A stretch of 64,000 bases of DNA from G965220825 sp965220825 (GCA_965220825.1 OZ244839.1:2232001-2296000); one strand, 5' to 3'. Positions 8,372 to 17,587 are shown, counted from the stretch's first letter. Program-made: numbers and translations. Notes: generated from the letters alone by a model not told the origin.

Positions 8372-10399
8372 ATGGCGGCCTATCCGCACCTCTTCTCCGA
8401 GTGGAAGATCCGCAACACGGCGATCAAGAACCGCGTGGTGTTTCCGCCGACCTGCCCGAGCTGGGTCTCGGACCCCTGGAACGGCCTCTTCACGGACATG
8501 GCGACCGCCTATTATCGCGAGCGCGCCAAGGGCGGCGTGGGGCTCATCATCATCGGCGCGAGCCACATCCATCCGAGCTCGATCATGGCGCCGCTGCTGA
8601 TGCCGCAGCTCTTCGACGACCGCCAGATCGAGCCGCTCTCGCGCATCGCCGAGGCGGTCCACGCCGAAGGCTGCAAGCTTGCGATCCAGCTTTGGCATTC
8701 CGGCGTGCGGGGCTTTCCCACCTACAAGCAGGAGGCGTCCTACGACAGGGACGCGACCTGGTACACCCTGTCGCCGAGCCAGGTGCCGCTCGGCGAGTTC
8801 CCCGGCGCGTCCACGCCGAAGGAGCTCGACGAAGACGAGATCGAGGAGCTGCTCGAGGCCTATGGCGCCGCCGCCGCCCGCGCGATGGCCGCCGGGCTCG
8901 ACGGGGTCGAGCTGCATCTGAGCCACGGCTACCTGCCCTGGCAGTTCATCTCGCCGCTCTACAACAAGCGCACCGACCGCTGGGGCGGCTCCCACGAGAA
9001 CCGCCTGCGCTTCCCCGTGGAGGCGCTCGCCCGGATGCGGGCGGCCGCGGGCGACGAGAAGTTCGTCGGCTACCGCATCAACTCCACCTCCTTCTGGCCC
9101 GGCGATCTGGAGGTGGACGACGTCCGCCGCATCGTCGCCGATATCGAGAAGCGGGCGGATATCGACTATGTGAACGTCTCCGCCGGCGTGCATCACGCCT
9201 TCATCCACACCCCCATGGAGTTCGAAGCGGGCTGGGAGCGCGGCTATGCCCGCAAGATTCGCGAGGTCTCCTCCAAGCCCGTGCTGCTGGTGGGCCGCAT
9301 CACCACGCCGGACGTCGCCGAGCGCCTGCTGGAGGCCGGCGACGGCGACGCGATCTGCCTCGCGCGCCAGCTCTTCACCGATCCCTACTGGGCGAAAAAG
9401 GCGGAGGAGAACCGCGCCGACGACATCCGTTCTTGCGTCGCCGCCAATTTCTGCTGGAAGAGCGTGAGCCGGGGCGGGCGCGTGCAATGCATCTACAACC
9501 CCGCGGTGGGGCGCGAGGCGGACTGGGGCGAAGGCACGCTGGACCGGGTATCGGCGCCCAAATCCATCCTGATCGTGGGCGGCGGCCCGGCGGGCCTGGA
9601 ATATGCCCGTGTCGCCGCGGCGCGCGGGCACAGGGTGACGCTCTACGAGGCCGAAGGCGAGACCGGCGGCCATGTGCGCCTCCAGTCGCTGCTGCCGAGC
9701 CGGTCCGAATATGGCGAGATCGCCCGCTGGCTCACGGCGCAGGCGGAGAAGAACGGCGCCAGAATCGTTACCGGCGCACCGGTGGAGCCGGACGATCTCG
9801 ATGCCGCGCTCGAGGCGGTCGCGCCCGACCATGTGGTGATCGCCACCGGCTCCACCACCGCCGTGGACGGCTTCCAGGGCTGGACCGGAGAGGCGCTGCC
9901 GGGCTGGGAGAGCGGCAACTGCGTCGGCTGGGATGCGGTGGCGACGGGCGCCGTCAAGCCCCGCGGCAAGGTGCTGGTGCTGGACGATCTCTGCGACGTG
10001 GTGGCGCCGCTCACCGCCGTCGCCGTCAAGGACGGCGGCGCCGACGAGGTGACGCTCGCCACCCGGTGGCCCATGGTGGGCATGGAAACCATCCTCGACG
10101 TCTATCTGGACTGGATCCTGCCCAAGCTCTACCGCAGCGGCGTGACCCTTTGCGTGGACCATTTCGTCCGCGCCATCGACGGCACGCGGGTGACGCTCTA
10201 CAACGTCCACCACGAGGATGCGGAGCGCGTGGTGGAGGCGGACTGGATCGTCATGGCGACGGGCCGGCGCTCCGAGAACGCGCTCGCCGGCCCGGTCGCG
10301 GCCCGCGGCCTCTCCGTCGAGACCATCGGCGACGCCACGGCGCCGCGCTCCGCCTACGAGGCCGTCTACGAAGGCCACCGCCAGGCGCGCAAGATCTGA
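8372..10399 (+). CDS. Old-yellow-enzyme/TMADH-like flavoprotein with altered iron-sulfur motif
   Basis: A 675-residue two-part flavoenzyme. The N-terminal TIM barrel (about 1-380) binds FMN. The C-terminal part carries an FAD/NAD(P) Rossmann motif ILIVGGGPAGLEYARVAA near residues 395-412. The layout is that of 2,4-dienoyl-CoA reductase, dimethylamine dehydrogenase and similar NADH:flavin oxidoreductases. Between the halves the usual CxxCxxC-x11-C cluster motif reads Cys355, Ala358, Cys361 and Cys373, so one cluster ligand is missing. The ATG at 8372 follows GGGAGG. The barrel lacks the covalent-FMN cysteine context seen in its paralogue at 15005. Substrate unknown; probably an enoate or amine from the same catabolic cluster. 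Confidence 0.85.
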   Translation: MAAYPHLFSEWKIRNTAIKNRVVFPPTCPSWVSDPWNGLFTDMATAYYRERAKGGVGLIIIGASHIHPSSIMAPLLMPQLFDDRQIEPLSRIAEAVHAEGCKLAIQLWHSGVRGFPTYKQEASYDRDATWYTLSPSQVPLGEFPGASTPKELDEDEIEELLEAYGAAAARAMAAGLDGVELHLSHGYLPWQFISPLYNKRTDRWGGSHENRLRFPVEALARMRAAAGDEKFVGYRINSTSFWPGDLEVDDVRRIVADIEKRADIDYVNVSAGVHHAFIHTPMEFEAGWERGYARKIREVSSKPVLLVGRITTPDVAERLLEAGDGDAICLARQLFTDPYWAKKAEENRADDIRSCVAANFCWKSVSRGGRVQCIYNPAVGREADWGEGTLDRVSAPKSILIVGGGPAGLEYARVAAARGHRVTLYEAEGETGGHVRLQSLLPSRSEYGEIARWLTAQAEKNGARIVTGAPVEPDDLDAALEAVAPDHVVIATGSTTAVDGFQGWTGEALPGWESGNCVGWDAVATGAVKPRGKVLVLDDLCDVVAPLTAVAVKDGGADEVTLATRWPMVGMETILDVYLDWILPKLYRSGVTLCVDHFVRAIDGTRVTLYNVHHEDAERVVEADWIVMATGRRSENALAGPVAARGLSVETIGDATAPRSAYEAVYEGHRQARKI

Positions 10400-10426
10400 G
10401 CCTTCGCCCGGCGCGGGCGCGCCTGT

Positions 10427-12157
10427 TCAGACCAGCGGCACCGCGCCGCGGTTACGCGGTGGGACGAGGATATCCATGTCGCAGCCGCGATCCGCCTGTT
10501 CGACATGGGCGAGGTGGAGCGCGAGATAGCCCCGCTCCGCGCCCGCGGGCGGCGGGGGCGGACTCCAGGCGGCGGCGCGGTCGTCGAGCACCGCCTGCGG
10601 CACCTCGAGTTCCAGCCGGCGCGCCGCCACGTCCAGCACGATCTCGTCGCCCGTCTCCACCAGTGCGAGCGGCCCGCCGACGGCCGCCTCGGGGCAGGCG
10701 TGGAGCACCACGGTGCCGAAGGCCGTTCCGCTCATGCGCGCGTCGGAAATCCGCACCATGTCCTTCACGCCCCGGGCCGCGAGCTTTTTCGGGATCGGCA
10801 CATAGCCCGCCTCCGGCATCCCCGGTGCGCCCTTGGGGCCCGCATTGCGCAGCACCAGCACGTCGTCCGGTGCCACGTCGAGTGCGGGATCGTCGATCCG
10901 CGCCGCCACATCCGCCACCGAATCGAACACCACGGCCCGCCCCCGATGGCGGCAGAGCGCGGGCGTCGCCGCGGACTGCTTGATGATGGCGCCCGCCGGC
11001 GCGAGGTTGCCGCGCAGCACCGCGATGCCGCCCTCGGGATGGACCGGATCGTCACCTGCGCGCACCACATCCTGCGGCCAGGCGGGGGGCGCGGCGTCGA
11101 TCTCCTCCCCGAGCGTCCGCCCGGTCACGGTCGGGCAGTCGAGAGCGAGCATCGGTGCCAGGGCGCGGAGCACGGGCGCGAGGCCGCCGGCCCGGGAGAG
11201 GTCCTCCATATAGTGGCGGCCGGAGGGTTTGAGATCCACCAGCACCGGGGTCTGCCGGCTCAGCCTGTCTAGGGCATCGAGATCGAACGCGAAGCCGCAG
11301 CGTCCGGCGGCGGCGGCGAGGTGGATCACCGCATTGGTCGAGCCGCCGACGGCGAGCGTCACCCGGAGCGCATTGGTGAACGCCGCCTGCGTCAGGATAT
11401 GGGAGGGCGCCAGACCCTCCGCCGCCAACGCCACGGCACGGGCGCCGGTCTCGCGCGCCAGGCGGAAGCGGTCCGCCAGCACCGCGGGGACCGCGGCGCC
11501 GCCCGGCAGCATCATGCCCAGCGCCTCGACCGCGCAGGCCATGGTGCTCGCCGTCCCCATCACCATGCAGGTCCCGGCCGACGGCATGAGTCGCCCGCCG
11601 ATCTCGGCGACCTCCGCCTCGCTCAGGCGGCCGCCGCGATAGTCCCCCCAGTTCCGCCGGCAATCGGTGCAGGCGCCGAGCCGCTCGCCGCGGTGGCTGC
11701 CGGTGAGCATGGGGCCGGTCACCAGATGGATCGCCGGGATGTCGGCGCTGGCGGCGGCCATGAGCTGGGCGGGGACGGTCTTGTCGCATCCGCCGATCAG
11801 CACCGCCGCATCCATCGGGTGCGCACGCATCATCTCTTCCGTGTCCATCGCCATCAGGTTGCGGAAGAGCATGGTAGTGGGCGACATGAAGGGCTCGCCG
11901 AGCGCCACGGTGGGGAAGGCGAGCGGCAGCCCGCCCGCCTCCAGCACGCCGCGTTTCACCGCCTCCACCAGCTGCGGCACGGTGCCGTGGCAGCTCACCA
12001 GATCGCTGCCCGGGCTCGCGATACCGATCACCGGGCGGTCGAGCTCCTCGTCCGTGTAGCCCATGGACTTCGCGAACGCCTTGCGCAGGAAGAGCGAGAA
12101 CGCCGGATCGCCGTAATCGGTCAGTGCCTTCTCGAGCCCGGTGGGCTTCTTCGCCAT
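10427..12157 (-). CDS. IlvD/Edd-family dehydratase, probably for a sugar acid
   Basis: Dehydratase of 576 residues. It has SDLVSCHGTVPQL and GGCDKTVPAQ, the cysteines expected to hold the iron-sulfur cluster, and a family signature VRISDARMSGTAFG near the C-terminus. IlvD/Edd enzymes remove water from dihydroxy acids. The group includes dihydroxyacid dehydratase of branched-chain amino-acid synthesis, phosphogluconate dehydratase, and arabonate/xylonate/galactonate dehydratases. The SCHGTVPQL context and the SMP-30 lactonase gene next door point to an aldonate dehydratase, but this is inference. The ATG at 12157 is chosen because GGGGAGGAAGGGG precedes it. Confidence 0.82.
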   Translation of the reverse strand: MAKKPTGLEKALTDYGDPAFSLFLRKAFAKSMGYTDEELDRPVIGIASPGSDLVSCHGTVPQLVEAVKRGVLEAGGLPLAFPTVALGEPFMSPTTMLFRNLMAMDTEEMMRAHPMDAAVLIGGCDKTVPAQLMAAASADIPAIHLVTGPMLTGSHRGERLGACTDCRRNWGDYRGGRLSEAEVAEIGGRLMPSAGTCMVMGTASTMACAVEALGMMLPGGAAVPAVLADRFRLARETGARAVALAAEGLAPSHILTQAAFTNALRVTLAVGGSTNAVIHLAAAAGRCGFAFDLDALDRLSRQTPVLVDLKPSGRHYMEDLSRAGGLAPVLRALAPMLALDCPTVTGRTLGEEIDAAPPAWPQDVVRAGDDPVHPEGGIAVLRGNLAPAGAIIKQSAATPALCRHRGRAVVFDSVADVAARIDDPALDVAPDDVLVLRNAGPKGAPGMPEAGYVPIPKKLAARGVKDMVRISDARMSGTAFGTVVLHACPEAAVGGPLALVETGDEIVLDVAARRLELEVPQAVLDDRAAAWSPPPPPAGAERGYLALHLAHVEQADRGCDMDILVPPRNRGAVPLV

Positions 12158-12217
12158 CCCCTTCCTCCCCGTCGCCGCCGCCCGCAATCGTGGAACGGCG
12201 GCGCGCGGGATGCAATC

Positions 12218-12529
12218 TGCGCAGGTTCAGCCAGGTATGAGACGGGGCTCTTGAAACGCGGTCGGGTGTCTCCGAAGCGGTTGGTGAACACGTCGACCTC
12301 GAGAAAACCAGCATCATTGGTTTGGTGCGCGGGTCTCCAGGCCCGCATTTTTCTTCTCCTCGAAAAACAAAAACATGCGGGCCTGGAGACCCGCGCACCG
12401 AAAAAAAGGGCTACACGTTCAATACCATCGGACCCAACCAGGCCCTTGGCGGGGAAACCCCGGCCGAATAGCTTGGCCAATCTGACGGCCGAAGAAACCC
12501 CGGCGTCTCAAACGTCCTGAACGAGGACG
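12218..12529 (+). mobile_element. Hairpin-bearing IS remnant, copy A (dispersed MITE-like element)
   Basis: Intergenic element between the dehydratase and lactonase genes. It starts with an inverted-repeat-like end (GTTCAGCCAGGTATGAGAC) and a 5-prime module to about 12323. A 76-bp hairpin follows at 12324-12399 with 25-bp near-perfect arms beginning GGTGCGCGGGTCTCC. Next comes a decayed integrase tail: around 12419 it translates as NTIGPNQALGGETPAE, then an amber stop and a frameshift. It ends CTGAACGAGGAC. CAATC occurs just outside both ends (12213-12217 and 12530-12534), a plausible target duplication. The loop between the hairpin arms is reversed relative to copies B, E and G. Confidence 0.75.
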
Positions 12530-12597
12530 CAATCTGGACGCGCCGGCGGCGATGGGGAAGACTGGCCGCCGGAGCGCAATGCGAGGGAGACCGGCCC

Positions 12598-13476
12598 ATG
12601 GTGGAGGTGACGTGCGCGGTTGACTGCCGCGACCGGCTGGGGGAGAGCCCGGTCTGGTGCCCCAGGGAGAAACGCCTGTACTGGCTCGACATCAAGGGCC
12701 GGACCATCAGCCGCTTTACCCCGGAGACCGGCGAGCATGCGGTCTTCCCCGTGGACGAGCAGCCGGGCTCCCTGGTGCTGCGCGAGCGCGGTGGAATGAT
12801 CGTCGCCTTCTATGGCGGCTTTCGCTTCTTCGAGCCCGAGACCGGCGCCATCGAGACGGTTCACGAGGTGGAGGTGGAAACTCCCGAGAGCCGCATGAAT
12901 GACGGCCGCTGCGACCGGCAGGGGCGCTTCTGGGCCGGCAGCATGGACGACGCCATGGCGGGCCGTCCGCTGGGCTCGCTCTACCGGCTCGACCCCGACC
13001 TCGGCCTGCACCGGATGGAGGAGGGGATCGTCGTCTCCAACTCCATCGCCTTCAGCCCGGAAGGCGAGACCATGTACTACGCCGACCTCGGCCGCGACGT
13101 CATCTGGGCCTATGACCTGGACGCGGAATCCGGCGCGCTCTCCAACAAGCGTGTCTTCGCCGGGCCGGGCAGCGGGCCCGGACTCCCCGACGGCTCGACG
13201 GTGGATGCCGAGGGGTATCTATGGAATGCGCGGTGGAACGGTTGGTGCGTCGCCCGCTTCGCGCCGGACGGCAGGCTGGACCGCACGGTGGAGGTGCCCT
13301 TTCAGCAGGTCACCTGCCCCATGTTCGGCGGCGAAGGCCTGGAGACGCTCTATGTCACCGGGGCGCGGGAAGGGCTCGGCGCCGAGGCGCTGGCCGGCCA
13401 GGAGCAGGCCGGGAGCGTCTTCGCCGTCACCGGCACCGGCTGCCGCGGCCTCCCGGAGCCGCGCTTCCGCGGCTGA
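12598..13476 (+). CDS. SMP-30/gluconolactonase-family lactonase
   Basis: A 292-residue six-bladed beta-propeller metalloenzyme that hydrolyses sugar lactones to aldonic acids. Conserved metal and active-site positions are visible: Glu16 in GESPVW, the SRMNDGRCD loop, the VVSNSIAFSPEG loop and the PDGSTVDAEGYLWNA segment with the catalytic aspartate. It probably acts just before the IlvD/Edd dehydratase encoded divergently upstream: sugar dehydrogenase to lactone, lactonase to aldonate, dehydratase to 2-keto-3-deoxy-aldonate. No sugar dehydrogenase or aldolase is seen beside them. Repeat copy A separates the two genes and may carry or disturb their promoters. Confidence 0.88.
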   Translation: MVEVTCAVDCRDRLGESPVWCPREKRLYWLDIKGRTISRFTPETGEHAVFPVDEQPGSLVLRERGGMIVAFYGGFRFFEPETGAIETVHEVEVETPESRMNDGRCDRQGRFWAGSMDDAMAGRPLGSLYRLDPDLGLHRMEEGIVVSNSIAFSPEGETMYYADLGRDVIWAYDLDAESGALSNKRVFAGPGSGPGLPDGSTVDAEGYLWNARWNGWCVARFAPDGRLDRTVEVPFQQVTCPMFGGEGLETLYVTGAREGLGAEALAGQEQAGSVFAVTGTGCRGLPEPRFRG

Positions 13477-13482
13477 GGAGCC

Positions 13483-14538
13483 TCAGCCGGCGGGGATCGC
13501 CCGGTCGGCGCGCATCTCGTCGAAGATTTCGATGAAGTTCTGCTCGGTGTCGATGGCCTCGGCGAAGCCATATTGCAGGCGCTTGGTGTCTTCGAGGATG
13601 GTGTCCCAGGTACGGCCGAAGTTCCAGTCGGCGAAGTTCCAGTCGCCGATGTCGGAGAACGGGCGCCCGCGAAGCTGGTGCTTGCGCACGATCTCGTTCC
13701 ACACCGGCTCCTTGTCCGCCATGAAGTCCGCGAGCTTCATGGGCATCACGACACCGGGGCGGCAGCCGAAATAGTCGGTAAAGAGCGGCCACAGGTTGCA
13801 CCAGCGCATGCCCGAAACGTTGGTGACGTTGAAGGCTTCGCCCGCACAGGCCGGCTCCTTCGCCGCCCATGCGGCGCAGCGCCCGAGCAGGCGGGCGTCG
13901 ATGAACTTGTTGAAGGCCTTGAACGCCGCCTCGGGCCCCGGATAGTTCAGCGGCACGTCGAGCTCATTGCAGATCGCCGCATAGACCGCGACGAGCGACG
14001 CGGTGTTCAACGGAATTCCCTCGGCATAGCCGATCACCGCCTCGGGGCGGAGGCAGGTGTAGTTCCAGGACTGGCCTTGCTGGATCTCCGCAATGTAGTC
14101 CTGCTGGTTGTAGTAGAAGTTGGGTGGCAGGTGCCGGGGGTCGGTTTCCTTCGAAGGCGTCTTGTGCGGGCCGAGATGGACCCCGTAATACTTGCCGCCC
14201 TGAACCAGGAGCACCCTCTCGAGGCCGGAAGCCGCCGGCGCGATCACGCCGACCGAGTTTCGCACCAGCGCGAGGTTGCCCTCGACATTCTCCGCCTCCA
14301 CACCGCCGGAGAGGCCCGCATAGAAGATATGGGTCGTGTCGCCGAGGCCCGAGAGCGCGGTACGGGCGGACGCATCGTCCAGCAGGTCGACGGAGAGGAA
14401 GGTCGCGCCCGTCTCGAAGTTCGCCGGGCGGCGCGAAAGGCCCACGATGTCCCAGCCGCCCTCCGCTTCGAGCGCGTGAATGATGTTGCGCCCGATCATC
14501 CCGAGCCCGCCGACGACGACGGCCTTCCTCTGCGCCAT
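13483..14538 (-). CDS. PRISE-like short-chain dehydrogenase (enone reductase type)
   Basis: Protein of 351 residues with an N-terminal NAD(P)-binding loop GGLGMIGRNI. Two motifs mark the atypical PRISE branch (progesterone 5-beta-reductase/iridoid synthase-like): GGKYYGVHLGP, where the lysine of the usual YxxxK is displaced, and NFYYNQQDYI. Plant members reduce the C=C bond of enones with NADPH. Bacterial members are common and poorly characterised. The ATG at 14538 is preceded by GGGGAG. It converges with the lactonase gene, with six bases between stops, and diverges from the TMADH-like gene, with repeat copy B in between. Substrate unknown. Confidence 0.8.
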   Translation of the reverse strand: MAQRKAVVVGGLGMIGRNIIHALEAEGGWDIVGLSRRPANFETGATFLSVDLLDDASARTALSGLGDTTHIFYAGLSGGVEAENVEGNLALVRNSVGVIAPAASGLERVLLVQGGKYYGVHLGPHKTPSKETDPRHLPPNFYYNQQDYIAEIQQGQSWNYTCLRPEAVIGYAEGIPLNTASLVAVYAAICNELDVPLNYPGPEAAFKAFNKFIDARLLGRCAAWAAKEPACAGEAFNVTNVSGMRWCNLWPLFTDYFGCRPGVVMPMKLADFMADKEPVWNEIVRKHQLRGRPFSDIGDWNFADWNFGRTWDTILEDTKRLQYGFAEAIDTEQNFIEIFDEMRADRAIPAG

Positions 14539-14678
14539 GTCCGTTCTCCCCGTCTTTCGCGCCGTGGCCGGCGCGTCGGCAGGTATCTTAATCATGGCCC
14601 GGGACCGGTCAAACGAAGGGTGTTCCCGCGAAACAGGCGGCACTTCGCCCCGCGGGCCCCTGAACGCGGCCCGGCCGC

Positions 14679-14894
14679 TGTGCAAGTTCAGACAGGTATG
14701 ACACGCGGCTCTTGAAAAGAGGTTGGGGGTCTCCGAAGCGGTTGGTGGACACATCAACCGCAAGGAAACCCCATGACAGGTTTGGTGCGCGGGTCTCCAG
14801 GCCCGCATGTTTTTGTTTTTCGAGAAGAAGAAAAATGCGGGCCTGGAGACCCGCGCACCTACAAATAAAGACACCGCTTTGCACAGCGCCCCCC
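14679..14894 (+). mobile_element. Hairpin-bearing IS remnant, copy B
   Basis: Begins TGTGCAAGTTCAGACAGG, the same end as copy G, then the 5-prime module, then a 76-bp hairpin at 14784-14859 with the same 25-bp arms as copy A. The loop is the reverse complement of the loop in copy A. No integrase tail follows. An 18-bp imperfect direct repeat beginning GAAC and ending CGGCCGCT flanks the insert at 14662-14679 and 14895-14912 (17 of 18 bases equal), which looks like the duplicated target. It lies in the divergent promoter region of two genes. The rest of the gap up to 15005 holds the promoter and a GGGAGGAG ribosome-binding site. Confidence 0.72.
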
Positions 14895-15004
14895 GAACAC
14901 GGCCCGGCCGCTACCGGACTCGCGGGCGATCCGCTACTATCGCTCGTCAGTCAACACAGGCGTTCCCGGGAGCGGTACCGGAGCGAACGAGCGGGAGGAG
15001 ACCC

Positions 15005-17194
15005 ATGGCGCGCGATCCGAAATATGACTGCCTCTTCGAGCCGATCCAGATCGGCCCGAAGACCATGAAGAACCGCTTCTATCAGGTCCCCCACTGCAAC
15101 GGCGCGGGTTCCGAGCGTCCCGGCGCCCAGGCCGCCTTCCGGGGCATGAAGGCCGAAGGCGGCTGGGGCGGTATCTGCACCGAATATTGCTCGATCCACC
15201 CCGAATCCGACGATGTCCACCGGGTCTCCGCGCGCATCTGGGACGAAGGCGACGTCATCAATCTCGGCCATATGTGCGACGAAATCCACAAATGGGGCTC
15301 GCTCGCCGGGATCGAGATGTGGTACGGCGGCGCCCACGCGCCCTGCATGGAAAGCAGGGCGGTGCCGCGGGGCCCGAGCCAGATCGCCTCCGAGTTCGAA
15401 TCCCGCACCTATCCGCACGAGGCGGACGACGACGACATACGCGACCTCATCGGCATGTATGTGGACGCCGCGAAGCGCGCCGAGCGTGCGGGCTTCGACA
15501 TCATCTATGTCTACGGCGCACACAGCTATCTGCCGCTCCAGTTCCTCTCCAGGTACTACAACAAGCGCACCGACAAATATGGCGGCAGCTTCGAGAACCG
15601 CGCGCGCTTCTGGCTCGAATCGCTCGCCGCCGTGAAGGAGGCGGTGGGGGAGAATTGCGCCATCGCGACCCGCTTCGCCATCGACACGCTCTACGGCGCC
15701 GAAGGCGTCGAGGTGGGCGACGACGGGCTGAAGTTCGTCGAACTCGCGACCCGGGAGGGCCTGGTGGACCTCTGGGACGTGAACATCGGCGACATCGCCG
15801 AATGGGGGGAGGATGCGGGCCCCTCGCGCTTCTACAAGGCCAACCATCAGAAGCCCTGGGTGAAGGACGTGAAGAGCGTCGCCAAGGCCCCGGTGCTGGG
15901 CGTTGGCCGGGTCACGAGCCCCGACGACATGGTCCAGATCGTGACCTCGGGCCAGGCGGACATCATCGGCGCGGCGCGGCCCTCCATCTCGGATCCGTTC
16001 CTGCCCAGGAAGATCGAAGAGGGGCGGCTCGAAGACATCCGCGAATGTATCGGCTGCAACATGTGCATCTCGCGCTGGGAGATCGGCGGCCCGCCGCTCA
16101 TCTGCACCCAGAACGCGACCGCCATGGAGGAGTACCGCCGGGGCTGGCATCCGGAGGAATTCGAGCAGGCGGCGGAGCCGTGCTCCGTCCTGGTGGTGGG
16201 CGCGGGGCCGGCGGGCATGGAATGTGCGCGCGTGCTCGGCGAGCGCGGCTACGACGTGCATCTGCGGGAGGCGGACGGCGAGATCGGCGGCTGCGTGCGC
16301 TACATCCAGCGCTTCCCCGGCCTCGCCGAATGGGGCCGCATCGCGAGCTACCGGCAGATCCAGCTCGACAAGCTGAAGACGGTCGAGGTCCATACCGGCG
16401 TCGGCAAGATGAGCGCCGACGACGTGCTGGGCTACGGCGCGGACCGGGTGGTGATCGCCGTGGGCGCCCACTGGGCCGCGGACGGCCTCAACAGCGTCAC
16501 CCATGCGCCGATCCCCGGCGTCGACGCGGCACACGCCAAGATCTGCACGCCGGAACAGGTCATGGCCGGCAAGGATGTGGGCGACAGGGTCATCGTACTC
16601 GAGGCCGAGGGCTACTACACCGGCGTGAGCGTCGCGGAATATCTTGTCGACCAGGGCAAGCAGGTGACCGTCATCACCCAGCTGGGCTCCTCGGTGCATT
16701 ACGCCCACTTCACGCTGGAGGCCCCCAACCTGCATCGCATGATGCATGAGAAGGGAATCAGGGAAATGACCTCCTACTGGGTGGAATCGGTGGAGACCGG
16801 CAATGAGGTGACGGTCCGCGCCTATCCCATCTTCGGCGACGGCTACCGGCGCAACGCGGACCCGCGCACCGGCGAGCTCCCCCGCACCGCCAACACCCAT
16901 ATCGACGAACTCTCTTGCGATACGCTGGTGCTGGCCACGGGCCGGGTCTCAAACGGGGCGCTCTTCCGCGAGCTCAAGGCGCGCAAGGACGAATGGGCGG
17001 GCGAAGAGATCGACAACATCTTCCATATCGGGGACTGCTACGCGCCCCGGATGATTGCGGACGCCATATTCGACGGACACCGGCTCGCCCGCGAATTCGA
17101 ATCCGACAATCCGCAATACCCGCTGCCATGGGTCCGCGAGCGCCAGATCTGGGGGGACCGCACCTATCCTACGCTCGGCGGAAACGGCGCCTGA
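15005..17194 (+). CDS. tmd: Trimethylamine dehydrogenase-like iron-sulfur flavoprotein
   Basis: A 729-residue enzyme closely resembling methylotroph trimethylamine dehydrogenase, which oxidatively demethylates trimethylamine to dimethylamine and formaldehyde and passes electrons to an electron-transfer flavoprotein. Cys31 in RFYQVPHCNGAGS matches the cysteine that binds FMN covalently. Cys348, Cys351, Cys354 and Cys367 form the 4Fe-4S motif. The C-terminal half has the GAGPAGMECARVLGERG dinucleotide fold. Aromatic residues of the known substrate cage are kept: Tyr61, the Trp of EWGEDAGPS and Trp358 after the cluster. Dimethylamine dehydrogenases are reported to differ at the first of these. 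ETF genes are not in the window. Confidence 0.88.
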   Translation: MARDPKYDCLFEPIQIGPKTMKNRFYQVPHCNGAGSERPGAQAAFRGMKAEGGWGGICTEYCSIHPESDDVHRVSARIWDEGDVINLGHMCDEIHKWGSLAGIEMWYGGAHAPCMESRAVPRGPSQIASEFESRTYPHEADDDDIRDLIGMYVDAAKRAERAGFDIIYVYGAHSYLPLQFLSRYYNKRTDKYGGSFENRARFWLESLAAVKEAVGENCAIATRFAIDTLYGAEGVEVGDDGLKFVELATREGLVDLWDVNIGDIAEWGEDAGPSRFYKANHQKPWVKDVKSVAKAPVLGVGRVTSPDDMVQIVTSGQADIIGAARPSISDPFLPRKIEEGRLEDIRECIGCNMCISRWEIGGPPLICTQNATAMEEYRRGWHPEEFEQAAEPCSVLVVGAGPAGMECARVLGERGYDVHLREADGEIGGCVRYIQRFPGLAEWGRIASYRQIQLDKLKTVEVHTGVGKMSADDVLGYGADRVVIAVGAHWAADGLNSVTHAPIPGVDAAHAKICTPEQVMAGKDVGDRVIVLEAEGYYTGVSVAEYLVDQGKQVTVITQLGSSVHYAHFTLEAPNLHRMMHEKGIREMTSYWVESVETGNEVTVRAYPIFGDGYRRNADPRTGELPRTANTHIDELSCDTLVLATGRVSNGALFRELKARKDEWAGEEIDNIFHIGDCYAPRMIADAIFDGHRLAREFESDNPQYPLPWVRERQIWGDRTYPTLGGNGA

Positions 17195-17347
17195 GCTCAT
17201 CCCGTCCCGGTTCCACGCAACGGGGAGAACGGCGCCGGGGGCGGAAATCGGCACCAGCCGCCCTCTTCGACGTCTCGGGCTCAAGTCAAGGTGCGGCGCC
17301 GGGGGCGGGATGCGCGGACGGTCGCCGATCGCGTGATCGCGGGGGCG

Positions 17348-17421
17348 TGGCTGGGGGACCAGGATTCGAACCTGGACCTACGGAGTCAGAGTCCGCTGTC
17401 CTACCGTTAGACGATCCCCCA
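17348..17421 (-). tRNA. tRNA-Gln (anticodon CTG)
   Basis: Complete 74-base cloverleaf including an encoded CCA. The acceptor stem TGGGGGA pairs with TCCCCCA. The anticodon loop CTCTGAC places CTG at the anticodon position, reading CAG codons. The T-arm reads GGTTCGAATCC. It lies alone between the TMADH-like gene and the NDUFA12 gene. Confidence 0.95.
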
Positions 17422-17587
17422 GCGGCTCCGGGCACTCTATGGCGCGGGGTACGCATGTCAAGACGCGGCGGCGTGGGGGCAAGGGCCCGACGGAACGCTG
17501 CATTCGGGCACGACGTGGCTGCGCACGGGGGCGCGAATGGCGTGCCCACGCTGGACGGGCGGCGCCGCGGCATGGCATAAGCGCGCC

